Source of the DNA: Takifugu bimaculatus
Lineage: Eukaryota; Chordata; Actinopteri; Tetraodontiformes; Tetraodontidae
Length of the DNA stretch: 64,000 nucleotides
Direction: 5' to 3'
Assembly (NCBI GenBank): GCA_004026145.2
Contig: CP034983.1
Location: 7,674,630 to 7,738,629, forward strand
Shown one piece after another: positions 36,886 to 49,145 of this stretch (position 1 is its first letter; each line of letters begins with the position of its first letter). Below the pieces are notes generated by a model, which was not told the DNA's origin, did no database searches, and saw only the letters and a program-made list of their open reading frames with translations. The position numbers and the translations under genes were made by a program.

Positions 36886-39646
36886 TGAAATTGGCCTTTA
36901 ACAAGGAGTAAAACACTATCACTGACAGACTGAAATGCAGAAAAAAAACAGTGAAGTGAAGACTGGGGTCAGTTTAAAGAATTTCTTAAATCAGTCTTGT
37001 CCTCTGAGCTCCCTCCCTCCTCTCTCAGTTCAGGTTGGAGTATTAACACGGTGACTTGTGCCCTCTAGTGCACGTCACACACAAAATAAGGAGTAAATCA
37101 CTGCAGCGCCTATTAGTCTAAGAATATTTTTTATTCTGTTTTTTTTTTCTTTTATATATGGGTCTGTGATATGTTCTGTATATTAAATCCATATGTGTGA
37201 AGAGGTTTGAGGAGCTTCTCAGAATGAACCCTCTGAACAAAGCAGGAGAATAATGTCCAGAAGCACTTTTTCACATAAATTGTTCACTGTGCTGTGCCCG
37301 CTGCATAACTGGTGGGTTCCAGGCAAGTGGGAGGATGAGGGGGGTTATGTCTGGGGACTCCTGCTGAACTCCCATAACCTCAATTATTCAGCATTAGAAG
37401 GTTATTGATTTCCTGTTGGATCGACTTACTAAGTTGCGGGCATTGGGACAATGACATGCTATAGTCTTCCCTGGGATGAATCTTTAAGAATGGAGTGATA
37501 GATACAGTGGATGGATGGGAGTCTGTAAGAGGTTGAGAGAAAAGAGATACACATCCATGGGAGAGGAGGCTCTAATTAAAGGTACTCTTTATCAAGGCTG
37601 TGATAGATGAAGATGTCAGAGCTGCAGGCTGGTCAGTTAGCGAGAGGGCGGTTAGTTTTCTGTGACCTTACAGAGGGAGGGTGATGCAGAGGATGGGGTT
37701 GCGGGATTCCCATGACTAAGGCTCCCACTGAAAGTGGAACAATATTTATGTTAGAAAGCAAAACTCTGTGGCTGTCAGATATGCAAGGAAAGACTAATTG
37801 GTTTGGGATAATGGTTATTTTTACTGGTGTTTACATTTCAGTGGAGTTTACCTAATCGCCGTCAGTGCCCGCACCGAAAAACAAGATCGTTCTGCGATGC
37901 AAGGTCTGCCTCAGCACCTCTTACATCCAGACAAGGCGCTCAGCTGTGAAAACAAAGGGTGCACAGACCACACATGAAAACGCAACAGCTTGGGGAAAAA
38001 AAATTAGCGCAACCAGCACCTGACCTGCATGGTCAGACACGGGTCAGAGCCAGACCCAACAGATGGCACGAGCGGTTTTTACTCTGCACTTTCTCCTTGG
38101 ACCGACCTTGAGGAGCTGTGCCGGGCTCAACTGAACATTGATCAGAGATGAGCTGGTTTTAAGGTTGAAAACTGGGGACACGTGGCAGGCGGTGTGCAAA
38201 CCATAGAGGGGAATGTGGACGAATCTTGCTGGAAAAAAACAACAAAGGAGTCATTAAATAATCAATAAATGATTAGAGATTGATCTCACTACAGTCGGAG
38301 AGCTGCAGAGGACCGTGATTTTTAGGGGCATTTGCAGAGGAGCTTTTGCTGTTAGAGGTGAGGCAGGAGGGTGTAAAGGTCAAGGTTGGGGTCATGCCAA
38401 TGACTACTTCGCTGTCAGTGATTAGATTCAGCCTTCTAATCAGTGCTTAATTGTAAGGGTTGATGACACAGAGGCCACGGGTTCCTTTTTAATGCTGACT
38501 CCTTTTTTCTCTGTAAATTGGCAGTCCAGACAGGCATCTGCAGTGTACAACAGCGGAATGATGTTGGTGTCTTTGCATGTGCATGCATGTGCAAAACTGG
38601 TGTTGTGGTTCGCTTCGTGTTGTGGCATCACAGCAGCAATCCAAAGGGTCCGTGTTGTGGAGTTTGACTTTGTCAGACGGCAGCACGGATCAAACAGGCA
38701 ACACGGTTACGCAACTTCTATAAACGGTATCAGTCAGGTTTCCTGTCAAAACACCTGGAGGCATAGTTCATTCTGCTGCACAACATCAAACTTTAGTCAA
38801 ACTTCAGCGGTGTATACATACAAAAAGCCTCCAACTGTTCGTCGGAAGGTTATACAAAATGCCAAAGACATCTTCAGCTGAGGGGATGAAGAGAGAGATA
38901 AAGTGGGAGACTTGCAGAGGTAAAATAAGGCCCTGCACTTCACTGCCAGCTTAGGCATGGTGCCATGAATGTAAATCAGCCGGTGGATCGCGCTGTCAGC
39001 TCCCATCAAGGGTGGAGTGGAGAGGCAATGCGAGGCTCTACCGTCCATGATCTTTCAGCCGCCTGCTCACCTTTAACAACAGCATTTATCTATCCATTGA
39101 GTTTTTCAACGCTATTGTCATCTTCCACATTGTTTCAATAGCCTATTTTATTGGATTTATTTAAAAATCCAATTGTTGGCGCAGAGTCATTATTTAATGT
39201 TTTACAATCTTGGTACTTGGTATATATATTTTTTTTATTCTTATATGTGTATTGCGGAAGTAAAAGAACACAATTTAACCTTCATGTCTGTCAGAAATTA
39301 TCCTCAAGTACTAAAAAGGCTCTAATAACTGATTTTTAATATGTTTATGGTGCTGGAGTTAACATTAGAGCGAGCATGTGAGAGAAAAGGTCAAGGGTAG
39401 TTTTGTGCATGTCTGTTAAACGGGCAAAGTGATATTTGAATAGACAGGAATGATAACTCCGAATATGAATTTGAACACTCATTTGATATGCCAGGAACAG
39501 CATCACATCATAAATAACACATCATGAATGCTAACTATGCCTCAAAGATGTCATTATGGGAAAGCAAAATAATTCATTATAATTGGCAAGATAGCAAATT
39601 ATGAATACTAGTTGAATCTGTAGAGTCTCAGAATACAAACAGGCAT

Positions 39647-39673
39647 ACACACACACACACACACACACACACA
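39647..39673. repeat. CA microsatellite, short
   Basis: About 13 CA units. Confidence 0.95.
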
Positions 39674-39960
39674 GTCCTATTCTGCTCTCCTGTGCCTGGT
39701 GATCCAGCCAAACCTCTGCTCTTACACAGCTGAAAATCACATTTTCTTCAAAGGCTTTGCAAAGTGGAACGCTGGGCCAGAACCACAACAGGTGGACAGC
39801 AGATCCGCACAGGAAACAGCTCTTGGCAGTGGGGTAAAGTGAAAGTGTCTGGAGGTGCACCACAAAACCGTCCAACAGCACAGCCTCCCTGTTCAGGAGA
39901 AGTGTAAGCTGCAGCTTTCAAGGAGTGGCCAATTTCTGTGCAGCGCCCTCTGACGCCCAG

Positions 39961-40641
39961 TAAGGATGGGCGATACCACACTTTTGGGATTCGATACGAT
40001 ACCGATACTTTTTCTTGTATTTTCATCGATATCGATCCCGATACCGATACCGTTCATTTCTTACTGGCAATTTTTGTCAGTCAAAATATTATTACATTTA
40101 AGACAAATACAGACCATTTATATACAATTTATTATGGTCAATTGATTACTAGGATTTCCTTATCCTTTAAACCTGCATAAGACAGTTGTTCCATAAAAAA
40201 ATAATTAGAACAATGTCTGACACCATCACACCTTTAGTGCACTTGAGGTATGTCATCACACTTTACTGAAGTCTCAGATTGCTGTTCAGAAATCGTATCA
40301 TATTCACATTTTCTGCTTTAACACGATTGCGTCTCTGGCTGATTATTTCCTCCGGCTCTGCCTTTTGCTGACTGTGTCGGCTCGGCGCAGGCTATGTTGC
40401 AGGTTGATGCTCATTCCCTATCTCCTGTCACGTGACATGGGCCAGCTCAGTACGCCGCCAGGTATAGGGGTGTCTTGGCACATATTAATTTAAGTAACTA
40501 ATCTAAAACGGCGGAAAGTGATGCATACACCCCAATTTTTTTTTTAGTTAGTATCGATATTTATAAAAGAACATCGATACCAAATGAGTAGCTTGTGAGT
40601 ATCGATATATCGATACCACGGGATCGATCTGCCCATCCTTA
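39961..40641. mobile_element. hAT-type MITE with ATCGATAC-rich ends, 681 bp
   Basis: It begins taaggatgggc and ends gcccatcctta, a perfect 11-bp terminal inverted repeat. The 8-bp duplication acgcccag flanks it at 39953-39960 and 40642-40649. Both subterminal regions are full of GATACCGATAC/ATCGATAT motifs, an arrangement seen in widespread fish hAT MITEs. It has no coding capacity. A perfect 10-base palindrome gtcacgtgac, containing an E-box, sits inside at 40427-40436. The intact ends and duplication suggest fairly recent insertion. Confidence 0.88.
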
Positions 40642-42209
40642 ACGCCCAGTGGCACATGTAAAGGGAAATTTCACACAAAGTCTACTGGATGTAAGATGTG
40701 CCCCCATTTCTGCTGGAGTCACAGATACACAGGATCTCAAACACCGACCTCACTGAAAGGAAAACTAGCAATTAATTTTATATAAAGCAGGTTCAGAACC
40801 CAGACTAGAACGTAACAAAAGCTCTCAGTCATTTGGATTCAAAGAAGATGCAAGGCAATCACTGGAGGAAAAGATTTTCCATTAGATTTACAGTTACTAT
40901 ACATACTTTTGGACAATATACTTATTTTTTTACTTTTAAAAGTCAAATGATTTAAAGAAAAATAAAAAATCACATTATATCAAATTATTTATGTAATGGC
41001 ATTTAAAAACATTAAATCATACTGGAAAAAAGGAACCTGTGCTACTGCAGTATATTATGATTGTGTGCATCTAGTGGTGCATTTGTGCTTGTGTTTAAGC
41101 ATTAACGTATGCCAGAACACCGTTCATCAAGGCATGACAGCACCCAGGCCTTGCCCTGCTATTTATGAACCACATGCTTCATGCTAATTCACGTTTCCTT
41201 TGCTTGTGTCCTGTTAGCAGTCCTTCAAACCAATTAACACCTAGACAACCATTCATGTCTGATTCCTAATGTCTGGATGCAATTAGAGGAAGGAAACATG
41301 CCCACTTATGGCAGGAAGGGGATTTAAGACACTGGACTGGGAATTGAGTCTACTGTTGGTTAGCTTAATGAACCAAAGGTAGATAGCAGTGTACAGAGAG
41401 TTTAAGTCAACTGCACACTAATCTATTTTTCAAACTTCAAACTTTGGCCGAGTCTTTCGTGTTAAAGTAGATATGCAGATTTTTTATTTTTATTTTTTTT
41501 AATTTTATTTTTTTAACAGAAGATAGTACAAGGGCCTAATTTTCTGGTTTGTGTTTTGTTTGACTTTAGCGGTCTCATGGGACTAAATGTTGAAGGCGGC
41601 GGTGTACTTAGGTCTCCAAATACTCCACCTCGTTCAGATTACTGTTATATGGGCCTGGCGCCAGCGGGCACGCCTTGGTTAAAGTTCCCAGTGTTGACTC
41701 CTTCAGTGATGTGTTAGGTGCATACCTTTGCACTCATTAGCAATAAAACCAAAGAAAAACTGATTTGCATCACGACCGCCGACCGAGTTCTGAAAACTGC
41801 GCCCGGAAAACCCGCTACAAAGGCCAACCTGCATTTTCATTTATGTGGCACCAATCAAAAGCATTCCAGTCTTTGTGATAATATAAGCGGTTAACACAGT
41901 TTATTATGCAAATTCCCAATCTTTGACTAAATTCACAGAATAACAAAGCCCGAGACATCCTCCAACCATATGTATATATAAACATGCATATCAATGCTAC
42001 ATAGAAATTACAAAGCACATGAAAAGTGTCCTCAGTTGTAAAGGTATTCTATGCATTTTGGTGAGAATAAAGGATATAAATCCTTCTATATATTCAATAC
42101 TTACCACAAGTAGGCGAGATCAAATCCCAAACCGTCTCTGCCTTGATTTGGCCTTTAAATATTTTATCCCAAGTCCAGGCTTATACATGCAGTTTAACTA
42201 TATGATGGA

Positions 42210-42560
42210 CTAATGAGGACTATCGATCGAATAATTGATTGCTTTATGCAAAGCCTAAGTGACTGCCTCCTGGTCCATTTTGGGAAGATCATTACTTAGT
42301 ATGCATTATTCAGAGCTAACCACAACCCAGCGGAGACTGCGGTATCATCTGAAGAATGAATGTCAACAAGCTGTATTATAGCAGAGTCGAGCCACATCAA
42401 ATGCTCTTATCCTGCACTGAGAATACAGAGTGGAGAGAATTATTTAACAATTTGTCAGTGACACAAGGCCAGCAGAGTTTGCTATTGTCAAATCTGCCAC
42501 AATAACCTTAACTATGCAGCCCTTCTAATTTGTTTTCTACCATAAAAAAAAGGCTACTGA
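42210..42560. promoter_or_regulatory. Candidate conserved non-coding stretch, octamer-like site
   Basis: About 350 repeat-free bases hold atcgatcga and aattgattg, then tatgcaaa near 42246, one base from the POU octamer ATGCAAAT. The inference rests on motif density only. Confidence 0.25.
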
Positions 42561-44099
42561 CATGTGCGTTTGGGGTTTTCCCATAGACTTAGAGGTGAAC
42601 CACAACACAAAACTCTGTCCATCTTCTCTCCTTGTAACAGAAAGCCAGAAGAAACCCCTCTAGAGAGTCTTTTACAAGAAGTAAATTACTGAACGCCCAC
42701 ACTGTGACTCTGACCCGTATTGGCTTTTGGCTCAACTATGAAGGCTTAGGTTGCAAAACAGCTGGCTCGCTGACAACTACAACTGAGAGGACCATTGTGC
42801 TCACGGCCGTCTTCTTGCACATGATGGCTCCTCATTGCAAGGAAAATATTGCTCTTTCACCGGGTGTCTGCCACTGCTTGTGGCGATGCAGCAGGCAGCC
42901 TGAACCAGTAAAGCTGAGTTACAGCTTGCACCAGTTGCCAAGCCTTCTTCCTTTATTTCTGATTTTCTCCCTCGTAGTGAGGCATGTTTCTCTGCCAGAT
43001 TAAACCATGTGCACCCACCATTTGACAGAAATGACAGCAATGGCATGTCCTCCTGCTTTCTGCCGGTCTCTCTGAGATCTAACCATGCAAAAATTAGATG
43101 TAGGAGGCGGAGAGGGATGCCGAAAACGAAATTGTGACTGTGGGGACATACTGTGGCTAACAGGAGTGTTCAGATGTAGCTAAAAGCATCCAAACTGACT
43201 AGAAAAGCAATATGAGCAGTCCATACTGTGTACACACCAGGTCAATTGGGGGTAACTACACATGGTTGTCCTGGGGTCGTCACAGCACTTCATCTTTAAA
43301 TTCCACGTGTTTTTCCATTAGAAATTGCTTGACTCTTGAACCCACACTCACTGTAGATGCTGGGGGTGTAAGAATACAGTTATTTACCATCAGGACCATA
43401 AATGGTCAGGCTCATGGAAATTGCCTGTTCTATTGATGCTTGGAGCAATATTTTTTTGCTCATAAGATTAAATTGAGTGTTTGGAAAGATGCTACAGAAG
43501 GGTGTGAGGTGTTTATGCATTTATAATGCATTATGTGACACCAGCCCGGGCTGGCATCAACACCAGTCGTGTAAGTAAACAAAGACGGTCTTTAGAGTGG
43601 CAATGCTACATTGTGTACGTGTTGCTGCTTGGGGAGAAACATGCTGTGAATATTTAAGCAGAACATCTTATCCTCTGTGTGTGGGGAGACATTTGGAGGG
43701 AGAGATATGTTTCTTTGGCCTTTTGCTTACTCTACTGGGACAGCTATAAACGTCCCCATTCATTTACATTATTGGACCTAATTAAAACACTGTGTGACCC
43801 TCTGGGATGTACTTATAACTATATTTTGCTTCATACCCTACATAAACAACTGCTTTATATAAGAATAAATGGCAAAAGTCTGACTATACCTGTGCAGCTT
43901 TGTCCCAGTGCTGGTTTGCTGCTTCTACAGAAGCACAGACATGGGACACACAACAAGCACCTGGGTCCACTTTCTAGAACCTGTGTCAATAATGAACCAG
44001 GTTATCCACAGTCCTCCAGGGTCGATTTGGGGGCCAGATCAGGGTCTGTCACTAATGGGGGGTCTGTGAGTGCCAAGGTACCAGAGCTGTGAATCCCCC

Positions 44100-44300
44100 A
44101 GAGAGGCATCAGTCTGAAGGGCCCAGGATGCTAATTGGGGAAGCTCGTGTACATAAATGACAGATTATGACCTATAAATGAGAATTTATGTGACCATTAA
44201 GCGTGCTGGGTGATCCCAGCAGAGATGTAGACGGTGCTCATTAACTATGCATTCAGAATGCCTGGTTCTGCCTAATTAGCCTGATAACATGCAGGCTACA
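44100..44300. promoter_or_regulatory. Candidate conserved non-coding stretch
   Basis: A dense series of motifs: gctaattggg, aaatgacagatta (MEIS-like TGACAG), aaatgagaatttatg, cattaactatgcattc and cctaattagcc. It is repeat-free and resembles deeply conserved developmental enhancers in style. Confidence 0.3.
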
Positions 44301-44432
44301 GACATTTTCTGGTTTGTAATGTTTTTGTAATGTTTATATTTAAAATGCACTCGAGTCTGAACGTTAGAAATGAGCGAGGTGAGAAATCCTTTTGTCCTGG
44401 ACAGCAATAGGTCTCTAACAGCACCACTGCAA

Positions 44433-44487
44433 CCCCCCCCCCCAACACACACACACACACACACACACCCACACCACCCCCACACCC
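44433..44487. repeat. C-run and CA repeat
   Basis: Eleven C bases are followed by about 13 CA units and a CACC-rich tail. Confidence 0.95.
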
Positions 44488-45255
44488 TTTGTTACTCTCA
44501 AAAGGTGGATGAAGGCACTATTTACCCTATATTAAGGAATAGCCTTGGCTTGATAGATCCGTGGGGAACATATATGTCAAAATCAATATGTTTTTCCAAA
44601 GGGTAGATGGTTGACGGTAATATCTGGGAGACCCATCGGTGTTATTAGGGTTTTCATTGCAGTCTCAAATATTTGCACATGAAGTGGCAGTATTAGGGTT
44701 TTAATATTGAATGGTGGTGGAAAAAGAGTTGAAGGGGGGATTTAGATATCTGGGAGAGATTAGCTGATATAGAAAGGGAACACTGTGCTTGCCAAATAGC
44801 ATTATTTAAAACCATCTCATTAGCAGCTCAAGTCTTTGTTTTCATAATTATAGACTTTATTTAGAAAATATAATGTAAGAATGTGTGGATATATACACAA
44901 GACATTGAATTGCTGGCCTGTCGATTGATATAGATCAGATATAAATTCAAAATATGAACATTTTATAGCAAAATGGGATCAATGATATGTTGATGTACAC
45001 ATTTTGCCTTGCAAGCTCATAATATACAATCATAATATAATAAACTCAGCGATGGATGAAATATGTAAACGCATGTTCTCTGCTGTGCTCATGAGAACAA
45101 CTATTCAGAAAAAAGCAATTACAAATAAATGTGTATGTGATGTTGTATTTTGGTTTCAACTGTCCTTTTTTTTTTACCACAAGCTGCTATTAGTGACACA
45201 AACAGTCACCACCATGATCCACAAATAGAGTACACCATGACTATTCCCCATCACA

Positions 45256-45310
45256 AACACACACACACACACACACGCACACACGCACACGCACACGCAC
45301 ACGCACACGC

Positions 45311-45366
<56 letters not shown>
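45256..45366. repeat. CA microsatellite with GCAC interruptions
   Basis: About 55 dinucleotide units with a central block of ACGCAC periodicity at about 45276-45318. Confidence 0.97.
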
Positions 45367-45370
<4 letters not shown>

Positions 45371-47701
45371 ATAAATGGGCTTCTGAATGGGCAAATGAAT
45401 CCTCCACTGTTTTCCTGTAGATTCAGACACAGGTGTAATACTGACCGTCCTGCTAATATGGAGGATTGTCTCCCTCCTTCATGCAGTCAGCAGAATGTTT
45501 TTTAATGTTTAGTTCAGCACAACAGGGAAGCACCAGCTGGCACTGTAGTATTTATATATAATGGGGGTGGGCTCCTCTTAACCAGCCTTGTCAGAGTATA
45601 AAACTATACCAGTTTATTCTACTTATACTGTCAAATCAGTTAAACCAGACATGCTTGAACATGAAAGTGGTGTGGCTGGAGCTTGACATCAAAAACAAGC
45701 AAGTAAAGGTTTCTTTTTATATGTACACTGATATAGACTATTGGTGCTTTCTGGACACAACAAAGACATCAAAGAAACCTAAAGACAACTCTGAAGACGC
45801 ATCTGATAAAAGGAGAAAGGGATCTCTAATGAGCTTCTTTGCTGAGATGAGCAGCAGCCAATCAGAGTTATCTCTGTCACCGCCCAACCCTTAAAGAGAA
45901 ACCTGACAGGTGTGGACCACGCCAAGGCGGTAACAATGGTCTATCCCAGTTCAACAGTTAAAGGCAACACCAGTGGCAGCGGCGCAGCATGTACCACAGG
46001 TGCAACCGCATTCCAAAATGAATGAGGTACCACATTTAATATTAACAGATGTCATTCATTGGTGCTACAACTAGGTGGTGTGCGGGGAGCCTTTCTTCAT
46101 CGCCACTGCTCCATCCTTCTTTTTCCCCTCGCTGTTTTTCTCTTTCACTTCAGCTAACAATGTCGATGTTATTTCTTTTCAAGGAGGCTGCTTGAGTTCC
46201 CATCAGGCACGAGAGCAGCGGGGTGGAGATGGAAGCAGTGACAGTACACAAAGGCGATATTGGGCTGAGCCCATTAGTGGACTTCACAGCTGATCCTCCA
46301 GCTTTACTGCCTCCCCAAAAATACAATGGTCTTTATGAGACTCACTGAAGGAGAAGATGGAAGGAAAGACGGTACTTGTTGCCTTTGCCTGCATTAAGAA
46401 TCACCTTAATAGCTACTCGGAATAAAACAAAATGAGACAGGTAGAAAAGGATATGTCTGACTAAAAAAAGACCCATAAGCAGCAGAACCCCAACTGGCCG
46501 ACCAGAGGCAAACTAGCTGATTTAAGTTGCTCTCTTGTTACTATACAGTAGCTGTGAAATGCTAAGAAAAGGTCTCATTTTCAATCTGGTCTGAAGGATG
46601 GCAGAAAGAAAGAGGATTCTTTCATCACTCCTGGCAGGCACAGCGAATGAAATGACTCTGCCCGGTCAAAATGAAAGAGCTGCAGGAGAACTTGGAGATG
46701 AAACCAAGACAAAGACGCTTTTAACAGGTTGTGCAGAGCTGCGCAAAAGAGGCCGCAGGCTGTTAGATTACAGCGTCCTTGATGCTGCTCTGATCTGAGC
46801 ATGGAAATTTACAGTTTTCACTCTGCTGGAATAATTTATGCAACTAGACCAACAAAGCAGTTTGCAGTAGTTTGAATTATGGGTGGAGTCAATCAACCTT
46901 CCCCCATCAGGTGACTTTGTTTTTCTTGTGACACACTGATTGACCTTTTAAATCACAGCACAATAATCCAGAAAGAAGCTAGCCGGTGACGTAGCAGCGA
47001 CAGCTAAATCAACAGCAGTAATGGACATGTTTATGTGTCAGTAAATTCGTCCGTGAATCAGCGTCGCAATGTTCCAAAAAAAACTTTCAACACTAGCTTC
47101 CCAGTGGTTGCTACCATACAGACTGTTTGTAAACAACTTGATGGAAGCTTTTGCTTTCAGGGCTGCAAAATATAAGCCAAAAGTTGTGCATGCGCAGATC
47201 ACATGGGCCAGCTGTCTGGGGGGATTAGTGCTGCTATATTATCTAGGCTGATTTTAGTCCAACTAAGGCGTTTGGATGCATGTCATGTAATTAAACTAAT
47301 TGAGGAATTCAGTTTTCTTGCGTCCACATAAACATACTGTAACACTTACTGTAACACTTAACATAATTACCTCTTTCCTTTGTTAATTATAAAACCTGAC
47401 ACTTTATTATAGCATTGACAGCAGAATATAAGTCATGTTATTTTTAACATAGTGTTGGAGCAGCTTTAAATTGATAAAAGGAAAGATTTTAGTCAAAATT
47501 GCAAAGTTATACATTTTGTTTGAAAGCCAATTGGTGTGTAATTCTTAGATTATCTAATATCACCAAGCTATTTACAAGCCAGTTTAGGTGATTATTTATG
47601 TTGTTCCTGCTAAACTGCTTTACTTTTCTCATTAATGCTAATTTAGCAAACATTCAACAAGCATTTTGAGTGTGACAATCTGTTGATTCTGCCTCCCCGA
47701 G

Positions 47702-47711
47702 CTGTCAATCA
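47702..47711 (-). promoter_or_regulatory. Perfect PBX-MEIS/PREP composite site
   Basis: The plus strand reads ctgtcaatca, the exact reverse complement of TGATTGACAG, the known decameric binding site of PBX-MEIS/PREP dimers. It lies inside a repeat-free stretch (about 47630-47960) with other enhancer-like motifs. A 10-base match can arise by chance in about 1 in 500 kb per orientation-free search. Confidence 0.35.
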
Positions 47712-49073
47712 CCCTGAATGGTGTGAGTTTCTTGTGCAAAAGAGCTGACTTATATCTCATAATGTTGGGCAGTAATGTTGCTGGAATTTGATTGTCAGTG
47801 TCTCTTGAGCTGTAGTAACGGGGCTGTGCAGCTGTTAATGTGACCATTGACTGCTGGCCAACAGCAGAATCGTGTGAGGTCCATTTAGCATACAAACTCA
47901 TGTTGGAAAACAGCCTAATATGCTAAATTGATAGCAGATGAGAAAATCCCTGTGAACGTAACCATTAGCAAAAGACTGGAATGTTAAAATCTTTTACAGT
48001 CTTGATTTATTTCCTCAGAGAGCAAAATGTCTAAAAAGTAGCAGTTGAACAAAAGTGATATTTGGTCATTCAGAAGAAATTCATCAGAATAGCACTATCA
48101 ACAAAGACTGATGAGAGCAAAAAAAACAAACCCTGTAAAACAGAAAATGTATGTAGAATAGGAAGAAAAGCTGTAAATTTCCAAAGAATTATCAGATAAG
48201 AACTTGTTTTTCTATACAATAAATGAGAAAAGAAAACAGTTTGATTAGCATTTGCAATATCAGCATCACCTATGATAGCTTCATAACCATGTCTCTGCTT
48301 AAATACCCTTCTTAATATTGATTTTAATCATGATTTTTTTCCCCAGCTTTTTAACTCTAGTTCCTGATATGTTTCCTAACAGCCGTGTAAGGAGGCTGGA
48401 CTATGGAGGTTAGAAAGAACCAAATTCCACCAAATTGCAATTTTTTGTCAACTTTTATGATTGACTTGAACATGTACTTTCTACATAGACAAAAGATAAG
48501 AAGCTTTGCAAGTTCTGGCACCAAAAACAATCAGTATATAACAAAAGACTCTGATATTCAAATACAATTACATGTATATATAATAAATGTATGCAGTGAA
48601 AACCGAAGAGATGAGATTTAATGAAACCAATATGTGTGTCGTGTCTGTGTGATTCGTTATCCTTTGGCATGTGCACACCGTATGCATCAGCCCAATTTAT
48701 ATGCATAGATGATGTATTTGCTCTGCACACACATTACACACATAATGTTTGCACAAATGCAATTATAAATATGTATATGTATGAAGATGTCTGTAATTTA
48801 AATTCTCTCGCTTTCTTTCTGCCTTGCTCAGCCACTCTCCTCTCCTCCTCTGGGATTCCTGCCTCCATAGAATCTTATTAGAAAAAGCATTCCCCCATCT
48901 GTAAAGGGTCCTGACAGCCTATTCATCAACATTCACACAAAACACACATATAGTGTGTGCACACGGCTCTTTATTGTTGATCCAGACAGGCGGGCATCAC
49001 ATGAGTGAAAAACAGGTTAAAATAGTGATTTCACAGAGTGAAAGGTGTAAAGGAGGGGAAGAAAGGAAGACTT

Positions 49074-49076
<3 letters not shown>

Positions 49077-49131
<55 letters not shown>

Positions 49132-49145
49132 ATGCGTGTGTGTGT
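49077..49145. repeat. GT microsatellite
   Basis: About 27 pure TG units, then an imperfect tail containing catgcg. Confidence 0.97.
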
